64,000 nt of DNA, taken from positions 310,001-374,000 of the forward strand of contig NZ_NSEB01000011.1 in assembly GCF_002734215.1 (NCBI RefSeq). Direction: 5' to 3'. The notes under the pieces were generated by a model, which ran no database searches, was not told where the DNA came from, and worked only from the letters and a program-made list of their open reading frames with translations. The translations under genes and the position numbers were made by a program. Positions 1 to 9,119 of this stretch are shown one piece after another. Origin of the DNA: Fredinandcohnia onubensis. Its GTDB lineage: Bacteria; Bacillota; Bacilli; Bacillales; Bacillaceae_L. How positions within the stretch are numbered: position 1 is the stretch's first letter; each line of letters starts with the position of its first letter.

Positions 1-677
1 TTCTCTAACTCAGTTGCAGCTTTCAAGCACTCATGTACCATCGCACCATATGAAATCATAGTGATGTCTGTACCTTCGCGCTTAACTTCTGCTTTCCCAA
101 GCTCAATTGTATATTCGCCCTCTGGAACCTCCTGGCGGAATGAACGATAAAGCTTCATATGCTCAAGGAAAACAACTGGGTCGTTATCGCGAATTGCGGA
201 AATTAATAGACCTTTTGCATCATAAGGTGTTGATGGAATAACAACCTTAACACCAGGCTGTTGAGCAATTAGTCCTTCTAAGCTATCTGCATGAAGTTCT
301 GGTGTATGTACACCACCACCAAATGGTGAACGAATAGTAACTGGAGCAGTGTAACGACCACCTGAACGATAACGCATACGAGCTAATTGGCCACTTATGG
401 AATCCATTACTTCGTAAACAAATCCGAAGAACTGGATTTCTGGTACAGGACGGTAGCCCTGTAAGCTTAGACCAACAGCAAGCCCACCAATACCTGATTC
501 AGCAAGTGGGGTATCAAATACGCGATCTTCACCGAATTCAGCCTGTAGACCTTCAGTAGCACGGAACACACCGCCGTTAACTCCAACGTCTTCACCGAAA
601 ACTAAGACATCTGGGTTATTCTTTAATTCTGTGCGTAACGCATCAGTGATTGCTTGAATCATTGTCATTTGCGCCAT
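1..677 (-). CDS. pdhB: Pyruvate dehydrogenase E1 beta subunit (partial)
   Basis: This is the beta chain of the thiamine-diphosphate-dependent E1 component of the cytoplasmic pyruvate dehydrogenase complex. Read on the minus strand from the ATG at 677, the protein begins [10 protein letters not shown] and contains the family segments [15 protein letters not shown] and [16 protein letters not shown]. About 225 residues are present, and the reading frame runs off the left edge, so the C-terminal third is outside the window. It starts three bases after the stop of pdhA, which indicates co-transcription and probably translational coupling. Identification is by recognised sequence and by the standard pdhA-pdhB order. 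Confidence 0.95.
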   Translation of the reverse strand, partial: MAQMTMIQAITDALRTELKNNPDVLVFGEDVGVNGGVFRATEGLQAEFGEDRVFDTPLAESGIGGLAVGLSLQGYRPVPEIQFFGFVYEVMDSISGQLARMRYRSGGRYTAPVTIRSPFGGGVHTPELHADSLEGLIAQQPGVKVVIPSTPYDAKGLLISAIRDNDPVVFLEHMKLYRSFRQEVPEGEYTIELGKAEVKREGTDITMISYGAMVHECLKAATELE

Positions 678-680
678 GGC

Positions 681-1808
<1,128 letters not shown>

Positions 1809-1866
1809 TTACCCTATTTTCTTTTATCAAATGCACCCTGACCATTTTACATACTAGTAAGGGGCT

Positions 1867-1905
1867 TTAACTTTATGATGGTGAAGAAACCAAGTATAAA
1901 GTTAA
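1867..1905. promoter_or_regulatory. Perfect 10-bp inverted repeat upstream of pdhA
   Basis: TTAACTTTAT (1867-1876) and its exact complement ATAAAGTTAA (1896-1905) are separated by 19 bases, 77-115 bases before the pdhA start. This could be an operator or a stem in the pdhA leader RNA. No known regulator is assigned. The half-site resembles the 14-bp motif seen at 23627 and 24252. Confidence 0.4.
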
Positions 1906-1974
1906 GAATGATACAAAACATACAGCATTAGGTTACCCAAAAATATATCTTTTCAAAGACATAATTAAGAGGAA

Positions 1975-2117
1975 GTTCAAAAAATCGAATAAATATGACG
2001 CATCGAATTTCTTCGTTGACTTGTTTCTCCGTTGCTCACGTATAAACTACATACGTTCCGCTACTCAAAACTGCGTCGCCTTGAAATTCTCGGTCCTCTT
2101 CATTCTCCTTTTTGAAC
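1975..2117. repeat. MITE-like dispersed repeat, copy 1
   Basis: This 143-bp segment starts with GTTCAAAAA and ends with the complement TTTTTGAAC. Its interior matches the segment at 55417-55558 along the whole length, for example GACGCATCGAATTTC near the left and CTTGAAATTCTCGGTCC near the right. It has no useful reading frame. Short terminal inverted repeats, similar size and two copies in one window suggest a non-autonomous miniature transposable element. Confidence 0.7.
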
Positions 2118-2204
2118 AACCCACTATATCCATTAGGACTAAGTCTTTAGATGTAATAACTTTTTGTCATGTTCGAAAAGGATATTCTGACTCCTAAATG
2201 AAGC

Positions 2205-2237
2205 TGTATTAATTATTTTAGTAAAGCAATTAATACA
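2205..2237. repeat. 10-bp inverted repeat in the pdhA upstream region
   Basis: TGTATTAATT (2205-2214) pairs exactly with AATTAATACA (2228-2237) across a 13-base loop. There is no T-run beside it, so it does not look like an intrinsic terminator. The rest of the 1791-2456 stretch, apart from this, the dyad at 1867 and the MITE-like repeat, shows nothing recognisable. Confidence 0.35.
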
Positions 2238-2456
2238 ACTGCTCCCTATCCATTTTCAAGTTTACAACAACGTAAGACACACGTCAAATTGTTTGTTTAC
2301 TGTTTTATTACTTGTCCACCATTTTTTTTTGTTTTGTATAAATTCCCATTTTTACAAACTGTATCAGTACACATTTTGCATCTGTACTATAAAAACCTTA
2401 CTTTTATATTGATTTTTTAAAATACTACTCCGATTATGCCCTAAAATAGCCAATAC

Positions 2457-2485
2457 AAAAGGGCTATCAACACTGATAGCCCTTT
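2457..2485 (-). terminator. Terminator of the ykyA-like gene
   Basis: A 9-bp stem, GGGCTATCA paired with TGATAGCCC around a four-base loop, is followed on the minus strand by TTTT. It lies just after the stop of the lipoprotein gene and separates it from pdhA. Confidence 0.8.
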
Positions 2486-2501
2486 CACAGTTTTTATATT
2501 G

Positions 2502-3170
2502 TTATTCTTCTTTAAAGACAACTTCTAGTCCGGCATTTTGATAAAAAGTAACCTTTGCTTTGTTGTATTGGTCCGTCAATTTGTTAAACGTTTCATTTGC
2601 TACAACTACTTTTTCGTAAGTTTCATTTATAAGAGTAATTTGTTGTTCCAATTCATCCAATGTTAATTCTTCATTTTGAAACATTTCATATAATTTTTTA
2701 TCGTGCTCGATCGCTTCTTTATAGACTGTGTATAAATCCTCATAGCTTTCATAGCGCTCGTTCATTAACGACACTAGCTCATTCGCTTCTTCCTTTACAC
2801 TGTCCTCTTTAATTTCAGAAATAAGTGCATCGACCTTTTGAAATTCCTTCTTGGAGGCTTCGATACTCTTTTGTTCATTGTTAATTCTAGTTTCGCGATC
2901 ACTTACAATTGCCAATGCATCATTTGATAAGGAAACAATCTGATCAAATTCTTTCATACCCAATGTTAAAATTTCATCGTAAAGCTCTTTCTCTTTTTTC
3001 TCAAGCTCCACCAATGGGTTTTGTTGCTCTTCAAATTCCTTTTCAACTGTTACCACTTTTTCTAATGTCTCATAAATCTGTTCTTCAGGTGTGGGACCGC
3101 CCAAACACCCCATTAAGAGAAAACTCATACAAACACAAAGAAATACAACTTTAAACGTATTATTTTTCAA
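2502..3170 (-). CDS. ykyA: YkyA-family cell-wall-binding lipoprotein
   Basis: This 222-residue exported lipoprotein belongs to the YkyA family (putative cell-wall-binding lipoprotein). It has a lysine-containing N-terminus, a hydrophobic signal segment and the lipobox LLMGC, with the lipidated cysteine at residue 22. The rest is strongly charged and predicted to be mostly coiled coil, rich in Glu and Lys. B. subtilis places ykyA between the deformylase gene and pdhA, exactly as here. It is transcribed divergently from def and ends in its own terminator. The biochemical role of the family is not known. Confidence 0.85.
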   Translation of the reverse strand: MKNNTFKVVFLCVCMSFLLMGCLGGPTPEEQIYETLEKVVTVEKEFEEQQNPLVELEKKEKELYDEILTLGMKEFDQIVSLSNDALAIVSDRETRINNEQKSIEASKKEFQKVDALISEIKEDSVKEEANELVSLMNERYESYEDLYTVYKEAIEHDKKLYEMFQNEELTLDELEQQITLINETYEKVVVANETFNKLTDQYNKAKVTFYQNAGLEVVFKEE

Positions 3171-3364
3171 TATCTGCTCCCCCTTAGCTACTTCAAATAT
3201 ACTATATTATAATACGATTTCATAACATTTTTTAGGTTTCAACTAAATATATGAGTTAGTACATGCTTTAGAACAGACTAGAGGCCTACTTTTATATTTA
3301 AAAATGAAATAACCTTTGTTAAACTTAAGATAAATATAAGCATCAAGATCAGGAAGTGATAAAT

Positions 3365-3919
3365 GTGATAACAATGGATAATATTATCCGGGAAGGACAT
3401 CCAACATTACGGAAGGTTGCAGATGAGGTTCCCTTACCCGCAACAGCGGAAGACCGCAAAATACTAAACGAACTATTACAGTATGTAAAAAACAGTCAGA
3501 ACCCTGAGATTGCCGAAAAATACGGATTAAGACCAGGCATAGGGCTTGCCGCACCACAAATTAATGTGTCAAAGCGTATGATTGCTGTCCATTTAAAAGA
3601 TGAAAATGATGAGCTACACAGCTATGCTTTGTTTAATCCAAAGATAATTAGTCATTCTATTAAAAAGAGTTATTTAACAACTGGCGAAGGTTGTTTGTCT
3701 GTTGACAGAGCTGTACCAGGTTATGTGCCACGTTACTCAAAAGTTAAGGTAAAAGGAACCACCATTGAGGGCGAGGAAGTAATTGTGAAACTAAAAGGTT
3801 TGCCTGCTATTTGTTTTCAGCATGAAATAGATCACTTAAATGGTGTAATGTTCTATGATCATATCAATGAAGAAGATCCGTTTACTGAACCTGACAACGC
3901 GATTCCTATCGAACGATAG
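3365..3919 (+). CDS. def: Peptide deformylase
   Basis: This enzyme removes the N-formyl group from new proteins using a metal ion in the cytoplasm. All three family motifs are present: GIGLAAPQ (residues 58-65), EGCLS with metal-ligand Cys110, and QHEIDHLNG with ligands His153 and His157. It is the longer Bacillus DefB (YkrB) type, 184 residues. I start it at the GTG at 3365, which lies seven bases after AGGAAGTG and matches the MITM start of B. subtilis. An in-frame GTG at 3356 would fall inside that ribosome binding site. It is divergent from ykyA. Confidence 0.95.
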   Translation: MITMDNIIREGHPTLRKVADEVPLPATAEDRKILNELLQYVKNSQNPEIAEKYGLRPGIGLAAPQINVSKRMIAVHLKDENDELHSYALFNPKIISHSIKKSYLTTGEGCLSVDRAVPGYVPRYSKVKVKGTTIEGEEVIVKLKGLPAICFQHEIDHLNGVMFYDHINEEDPFTEPDNAIPIER

Positions 3920-4115
3920 AAAGTAAGGTTCGACGCGCTAAATTTTTAAGTACTTTTTGTTAAGTAGACTTGACATATTCATCTTCGGCTCATTTACCTT
4001 TCTTTTAATAGCTATGATAATTTGACCCTTTTTTCCACATAATAAGGACAAAACTTAAACCCAACAGCAACGTCCTTGAAATGTTTAAAGTTTGAGAAAA
4101 AAGGAGATGATAGTC

Positions 4116-4187
4116 ATGCTAAAAAAGTTACGGAAAAAAATAATGAAGCAGTGGCAAGATTTATTAAAAAGGAAATCAATTGCGTAA
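4116..4187 (+). CDS. Candidate 23-residue basic peptide
   Basis: A short frame with a strong ribosome binding site (AAAGGAGATGA, six bases before the ATG) encodes MLKKLRKKIMKQWQDLLKRK plus SIA. Nine of 23 residues are Lys or Arg and only one is acidic. The hydrophobic residues are spaced as in an amphipathic helix. It sits alone between def and rpoY and is followed by a weak hairpin at 4244-4264. It might be a small regulatory or membrane-associated peptide. I do not recognise the family. An overlapping longer frame (4076-4282) lacks a ribosome binding site. Confidence 0.4.
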   Translation: MLKKLRKKIMKQWQDLLKRKSIA

Positions 4188-4243
4188 AATTAATAACATT
4201 TAACTTACCTCGTAATGAAGTTGAAGCTAATAATGACGAAAAG

Positions 4244-4266
4244 AGCCCTTCGTTATGGAGGGCTTG
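4244..4266 (+). terminator. Possible weak terminator after the small peptide gene
   Basis: AGCCCT and AGGGCT can pair around a nine-base loop, followed by TTGTTAT rather than a clean T-run. It would end the 4116-4187 transcript before rpoY. The T-tract is poor, so the call is tentative. Confidence 0.3.
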
Positions 4267-4496
4267 TTATGTACTATCATGATCTTCAATGGTATAATAG
4301 ACATTTAGGTGTACGGTTCAATGATTTTAACAAAAAATACATAGTAACCCCTAAACTAACCCCCTCTTCTTACCTATTAGCAATGCAATGTTAAGAAATA
4401 TTTAGGAAAAGCAAGAAAAAACATGAAAAACTTGTTATATTTTTATATAATAGAAAAAGTTACTCTAACTTTCGGAAATTAAGGAGAGATTTGGCA

Positions 4497-4706
4497 ATGA
4501 TTTTTAAAGTTTACTACCAAGAGGATGTATTAGAAGTTCCAGTAAGAGAACATACAAAAACTTTGTATATTGAAGCAGAGTCTCAAGTTGAGGTTCGCCA
4601 AAAATTAAAGGAACGGAAAATTAACATTGAATATATTCAAAAGGTGGAAGGGGCCTATCTTGAGTATGAGCAACTAAATGAAGATTATAATGTATTGGAG
4701 ATTTGA
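4497..4706 (+). CDS. rpoY: RNA polymerase epsilon subunit
   Basis: This small accessory subunit of Firmicute RNA polymerase (YkzG, DUF1447) is 69 residues long. The protein begins MIFKVYYQE and keeps the VPVRE, IEYI and YLEYEQ segments of the Bacillus family. I start it at the ATG at 4497, as in B. subtilis, although a TTG two codons earlier is also open. The ribosome binding site is AAGGAGAGA. A good -10-like TATAAT occurs at 4446-4451. It is followed after six bases by rnjA, the usual partner. Confidence 0.93.
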   Translation: MIFKVYYQEDVLEVPVREHTKTLYIEAESQVEVRQKLKERKINIEYIQKVEGAYLEYEQLNEDYNVLEI

Positions 4707-4712
4707 TGAATT

Positions 4713-6380
4713 ATGAAATTTGTAAAGAACGATCAAACAGCTGTTTTCGCCTTAGGTGGACTCGGGGAAATTGGTAAAAACACTTATGGCGTACAGTTTC
4801 AGGATGAAATTATCCTGATCGATGCTGGGATTAAATTCCCAGAGGACGAGCTGTTAGGAATCGACTATGTGATTCCCGATTACAGCTATTTAGTTAAGAA
4901 CGAAGACAAGATTAAAGGTTTATTCATTACGCACGGTCATGAGGATCATATTGGTGGAATTCCGTATCTACTTCGTGAAATCAATGTACCGATTTATGGT
5001 GGTAAGCTTGCCTTAGGTTTAATTCGTAACAAACTTGAAGAGCACGGACTACTTCGCCAAGCAAAGTTGATTGAAATTAAAGAAGAAGATATTATAAAAT
5101 TCCGCAAAACATCGGTTACGTTTTTTAGAACAACACATAGTATTCCAGATTCATACGGAATTGTTGTAAAAACGCCTCCTGGACAAGTCGTACATACAGG
5201 AGATTTCAAATTTGATTTCACACCTGTTGGTGAGCCAGCGAACCTTCAAAAAATGGCAGAAATCGGAAGAGATGGAGTACTATGCCTGCTCTCAGATAGT
5301 ACAAATGCGGAAATACCACATTTTACAATGTCTGAAAGACGCGTAGGAGAAAGTATTCAGGATATCTTCCGTACGGTAGATGGCCGTATCATATTTGCTA
5401 CTTTTGCATCTAATATTCATCGCCTACAGCAGGTGGTTGAAGCCGCTGTTCAAAACGATCGAAAAATCGCAGTATTTGGAAGAAGTATGGAATCAGCCAT
5501 CACAATTGGATATGATTTAGGTTATATTCAATGTCCAAAGGATACGTTTATTGATGCTAACCAAATCAACCGTCTCCCAGCCAATAAGGTTGTAATTCTT
5601 TGTACTGGAAGCCAAGGGGAACCAATGGCTGCCCTTTCAAGAATTGCAAATGGTACACACCGACAAATTCAAATCATTCCTGGGGACACAGTCGTATTTT
5701 CATCATCGCCTATTCCAGGGAATACATTGAGTGTTAGTCGAATCATCAATATGCTTTACCGTGCAGGTGCCGATGTTATTCATGGACCATTAAGTAACAT
5801 CCATACATCAGGTCACGGTGGCCAAGAGGAGCAAAAATTAATGCTTCGTCTCATGCAGCCAAAGTATTTTATGCCAATTCATGGTGAATACCGGATGCAA
5901 AAGATGCACGCGAAATCTGCTGTAGATTGTGGTGTATTTGAAGAGAACTGCTTTATTATGGACAATGGAGAGGTTCTTGCTTTAAGTGAGAATGAAGCAT
6001 CTGTTGCAGGTAAGATTCCATCAGGAAATGTGTATATTGATGGTAGCGGTATTGGTGATATCGGAAATATTGTATTGCGCGACCGCCGCATTCTTTCTGA
6101 AGAAGGTCTTGTGATCGTTGTCGTAAGTATTAATATGAAGGACTTTAAGATTGCTGCAGGTCCTGACTTAATTTCTCGTGGATTTGTGTATATGCGTGAG
6201 TCTGGAGATTTAATCAATGATGCACAGAGTCTTATTACGAAGCATTTAAATAAAGTAATGGAGCGTCGCACGACCCAATGGTCTGAAATTAAGAATGAAA
6301 TTACAGACACACTTGCACCGTTCCTTTATGAAAAGACAAAACGCCGTCCAATGATTTTACCAATCATTATGGAGGTTTAA
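4713..6380 (+). CDS. rnjA: Ribonuclease J1
   Basis: This 555-residue enzyme has 5'-3' exoribonuclease and endonuclease activity in mRNA decay and rRNA maturation. It is a beta-CASP metallo-beta-lactamase. The zinc-binding motif HGHEDH spans residues 74-79. The later segments SDSTNAE, GSQGEP and HGEYRMQ are the beta-CASP and downstream metal-site regions. Length matches B. subtilis RnjA. It follows rpoY by six bases, with the ribosome binding site inside the end of rpoY, so the two are co-expressed. A strong terminator follows. This is probably an essential or near-essential gene. Confidence 0.97.
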   Translation: MKFVKNDQTAVFALGGLGEIGKNTYGVQFQDEIILIDAGIKFPEDELLGIDYVIPDYSYLVKNEDKIKGLFITHGHEDHIGGIPYLLREINVPIYGGKLALGLIRNKLEEHGLLRQAKLIEIKEEDIIKFRKTSVTFFRTTHSIPDSYGIVVKTPPGQVVHTGDFKFDFTPVGEPANLQKMAEIGRDGVLCLLSDSTNAEIPHFTMSERRVGESIQDIFRTVDGRIIFATFASNIHRLQQVVEAAVQNDRKIAVFGRSMESAITIGYDLGYIQCPKDTFIDANQINRLPANKVVILCTGSQGEPMAALSRIANGTHRQIQIIPGDTVVFSSSPIPGNTLSVSRIINMLYRAGADVIHGPLSNIHTSGHGGQEEQKLMLRLMQPKYFMPIHGEYRMQKMHAKSAVDCGVFEENCFIMDNGEVLALSENEASVAGKIPSGNVYIDGSGIGDIGNIVLRDRRILSEEGLVIVVVSINMKDFKIAAGPDLISRGFVYMRESGDLINDAQSLITKHLNKVMERRTTQWSEIKNEITDTLAPFLYEKTKRRPMILPIIMEV

Positions 6381-6417
6381 GCTAGTCCATTAACCCTTGT
6401 CATATTCAATGTTGATT

Positions 6418-6446
6418 CCCACTGAGGTTTTCCTCAGTGGGTTTTT
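6418..6446 (+). terminator. Terminator of rpoY-rnjA
   Basis: CCCACTGAGG pairs with CCTCAGTGGG over a short T-rich loop, then TTTTT. A ten-base stem with a good T-run makes this a clear intrinsic terminator. Confidence 0.92.
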
Positions 6447-6458
6447 AATATCTCCATA

Positions 6459-6484
6459 AAAAAAACGCCTCATGCTGAGACGTT
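6459..6484 (-). terminator. Terminator of ktrC
   Basis: On the minus strand AACGTCTCA and TGAGGCGTT pair, with one mismatch, followed by a run of eight T. The stem touches the ktrC stop codon. Confidence 0.8.
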
Positions 6485-7149
6485 TATTCTTCAATTAGAT
6501 TTTTTTCGAAGCGGCTAATGTCTGTGTCAGCCCCGATGATAATTAGGATATCCCCTTTATGTATCTGCTCAGTTGCTGATGGGGAAACAATGATGTCTTT
6601 TCCCCTTTTCATCGCAACGATGGTTACCCCATATCTCGCACGTACATCTAATTCAATTAAAGACTTCCCATCAATCTTTTTCCCTGCAACAATTTCAATA
6701 ATACTATGCTCATCAGAAAGTTCCAGATAATCCAAGACATTGTTAGAAATAATATTATGGGCAATTCGTTTTCCCATATCTCGCTCTGGATGTACAATCC
6801 GATCTGCTCCAATTTTACTTAAAATTTTCTCATGATAGTCGTTTTGTGCTTTTACCCAAATTTGCTTGACCCCTAATTCCTTTAGGATAATGGTCGTTAA
6901 TATACTCGCTTTCAGGTTATCCCCGATGGCAACAATGACTAAGTCAAAATTTCGAATCCCTATGCTCTTGAGAACTGATTCATCCGTTGAATCGCCAACA
7001 ACTGCATGAGAGGCTATCGTAGAAAATTCATTCACTTTATCTTCATCAAGGTCCATGGCCATAACTTCCATGCCTTCTTCACTTAATGCGCGGCATATGC
7101 TACCTCCAAAACGTCCAAGACCTATTACCGCAAACTCTTTTTTGTTCAC
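6484..7149 (-). CDS. ktrC: Potassium uptake regulatory subunit KtrC (RCK protein)
   Basis: This cytoplasmic RCK subunit gates a Ktr-type potassium channel subunit that is encoded elsewhere. The N-terminal Rossmann fold shows GLGRFG at residues 10-15, which binds nucleotide. The C-terminal RCK_C domain (about 140-221) is the region known to bind c-di-AMP in this family. The 221-residue length and the place next to rnjA match B. subtilis YkqB. The start ATG at 7149 is followed by the conserved KKEFAVIG. A c-di-AMP link also appears in this window through DarB. It is a single-gene unit with its own terminator. Confidence 0.92.
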   Translation of the reverse strand: MNKKEFAVIGLGRFGGSICRALSEEGMEVMAMDLDEDKVNEFSTIASHAVVGDSTDESVLKSIGIRNFDLVIVAIGDNLKASILTTIILKELGVKQIWVKAQNDYHEKILSKIGADRIVHPERDMGKRIAHNIISNNVLDYLELSDEHSIIEIVAGKKIDGKSLIELDVRARYGVTIVAMKRGKDIIVSPSATEQIHKGDILIIIGADTDISRFEKNLIEE

Positions 7150-7247
7150 TACCTATTCCCCCATCAAATTGAGATACCTTAGATTGTATCATAACTAATC
7201 TATAATTTGGAAGCATTACTGTCACCCTTCTCATAGTGCACTTAAAG

Positions 7248-7276
7248 CAAAAAAGGACTAGGGTCTCCTAGTCCTT
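7248..7276 (-). terminator. Terminator of the ABC exporter operon
   Basis: AAGGACTAGG and CCCTAGTCCTT pair around AGA, followed by TTTTTTG on the minus strand, immediately after the second exporter gene. Confidence 0.9.
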
Positions 7277-7287
7277 CTTAAGGTTTT

Positions 7288-9105
7288 CTACATGGCCTCA
7301 AGCATCTTAAACTGTGCTTTTACTAATCCAAAATATTCACCTTGCTGATTCATTAATTCATGGTGATTTCCTTGTTCAATGATTTCACCATGATCCAATA
7401 CAAAAATATGATCCGCTTCACGAATAGTCGATAGCCTATGGGCAATGATGATTGCTGTACGCCCCTTTAATAATTGTTTTAAAGCCTGTTGAATTTTGAC
7501 TTCTGTTTCGGTATCAATACTTGCAGTTGCTTCATCTAAAATTAAGATTTTAGGATCTGCAAGAAGCGCACGAGCGAATGATAATAATTGTCGTTCCCCA
7601 ACTGATAAGATATTCCCTCTTTCCTCAACTTCCGTGTCATACCCATTTACAAGTTTCTCAATAAACTGATGGGCACCCACTGCTTGTGCAGCGGCTATTA
7701 TCTCTTCATCCGTTGCGTCTGGTCTCCCAAACCTAATATTGTCTTTTATCGTACCAGAGAAGATAAACGTATCTTGTAGGACTACACTTATTTGAGAACG
7801 AACATTCTGTAGAGATAATTCTCTAATGTTGATTCCATCGATTTTTACTTCCCCACCTGTTGCATCATAGAAGCGGCTAATCAGGTTAGCAATCGTCGTT
7901 TTACCTGAACCAGTATGACCTACAAGGGCAATGGTTTGACCTGCGTCTATCGTCAAGGAAATGCCTTTCAAGGCTTTTCGACTTTCGTCATATGCAAATT
8001 CCACTTGATCAAATTCAATCTTGCCTTTCATATCAGACAAGTGAATTGGGTTTTCTTTTTCACCAACAATTGGTTTTTCATCAATAAATTCGAAAATACG
8101 TTCAGAAGAAGCCATCCCCACAAGTAATTGATTATATACTTGACCTAATCGTGAAATAGGCTCCCAGAACATCCCTAAATAGAAGGCAAAGGAGACGAAT
8201 ACCCCAATTGTTAGTCCGTCAGCTTGGATTAGCGTAGCCCCGAACCATATCAAAATTGCTGTTCCAACCGCATTTGTCATTTCTACAAATGGACGGAACA
8301 TCGCATTTTTCTGGGTAGCATCTCTCCAACTCTCAAAATTTTGATTATTAATACCATCAAAGAATTCAATATTTTCTTTTTCCTGAGTAAATGCTTGTGT
8401 CACACGAATCCCTTGAATACTTTCGTTTAAATGCGAGTTAAGCATCGATTGCTTGATTCTTACTGTTTGCCAAGATCTTCTAATTTTTCTTCTTAATTTA
8501 GTTGTAATTAAGACCATCAGTGGCAGGATAATTAAGATTGCCAATGTAAGCTTTGGACTTAGACCGAAAAGAATAAAAATGACTCCAAATAGGAGCACAA
8601 AATCCATTAATAGATTAATAACCCCATTTGTGAATAATTCCTGAAGCGAGTTCACGTCATTTAGAATTCGAACTAAAATAGAACCTGCTGAACGCTTATC
8701 AAAGAATCGATGCGAAAGACCTTGAACATGTGTAAAAAGATGCTTTCGTAAGTCGTATATAATATTTTGACCAAGCATATTGGTCCATTTGATCCGATAA
8801 ATGTTCGCAACATAATTAATCGCATATAACCCAGCAATCGTAGTAACTAAGACCAGTAATAAATCTGTATCTTTATTCGCAATCGCGTGGTCAATTGTAT
8901 ATTTCCCAATTAAAATAGGAGCGATCAACCTTACAGCGGTTGTTAATAAAACCATGATGATTGCTAAAGGCAATAAACTTTTTGAATATGGTTTCATATA
9001 GCCTAATAATCTGAGCATTTGTTTCCAGTTAAACGGTTTTTCAATTGCTTGGTCCGTCGAATAATGGAACCGATGTTTTATATCTTGTTTTTCATTTTTT
9101 GACAT
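7288..9105 (-). CDS. ABC exporter half-transporter, canonical-ATPase partner
   Basis: This 605-residue protein has an N-terminal six-helix ABC exporter domain (about 40-330) and a C-terminal ATPase domain. Walker A is GHTGSGKT at 396-403 and Walker B is ILILDE with the catalytic Glu525. The signature, however, is LSVGE (500-504) rather than LSGGQ. It is encoded 14 bases after its partner. In heterodimeric exporters one ATP site is degenerate, and here this subunit supplies the altered signature. The sizes resemble the YknU/YknV pair of B. subtilis, and YfiB/YfiC is the alternative. The substrate is unknown and is likely a drug, lipid or peptide. Confidence 0.88.
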   Translation of the reverse strand: MSKNEKQDIKHRFHYSTDQAIEKPFNWKQMLRLLGYMKPYSKSLLPLAIIMVLLTTAVRLIAPILIGKYTIDHAIANKDTDLLLVLVTTIAGLYAINYVANIYRIKWTNMLGQNIIYDLRKHLFTHVQGLSHRFFDKRSAGSILVRILNDVNSLQELFTNGVINLLMDFVLLFGVIFILFGLSPKLTLAILIILPLMVLITTKLRRKIRRSWQTVRIKQSMLNSHLNESIQGIRVTQAFTQEKENIEFFDGINNQNFESWRDATQKNAMFRPFVEMTNAVGTAILIWFGATLIQADGLTIGVFVSFAFYLGMFWEPISRLGQVYNQLLVGMASSERIFEFIDEKPIVGEKENPIHLSDMKGKIEFDQVEFAYDESRKALKGISLTIDAGQTIALVGHTGSGKTTIANLISRFYDATGGEVKIDGINIRELSLQNVRSQISVVLQDTFIFSGTIKDNIRFGRPDATDEEIIAAAQAVGAHQFIEKLVNGYDTEVEERGNILSVGERQLLSFARALLADPKILILDEATASIDTETEVKIQQALKQLLKGRTAIIIAHRLSTIREADHIFVLDHGEIIEQGNHHELMNQQGEYFGLVKAQFKMLEAM

Positions 9106-9119
9106 TTAATCTCACCTAC

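Noticed and set aside
4076-4282. 68-codon protein gene
   Set aside because: It has no ribosome binding site. The strong site inside it serves the 23-codon frame at 4116 in another frame.
5879-6310. 143-codon minus-strand gene inside rnjA
   Set aside because: It is a shadow frame of a clearly conserved gene.
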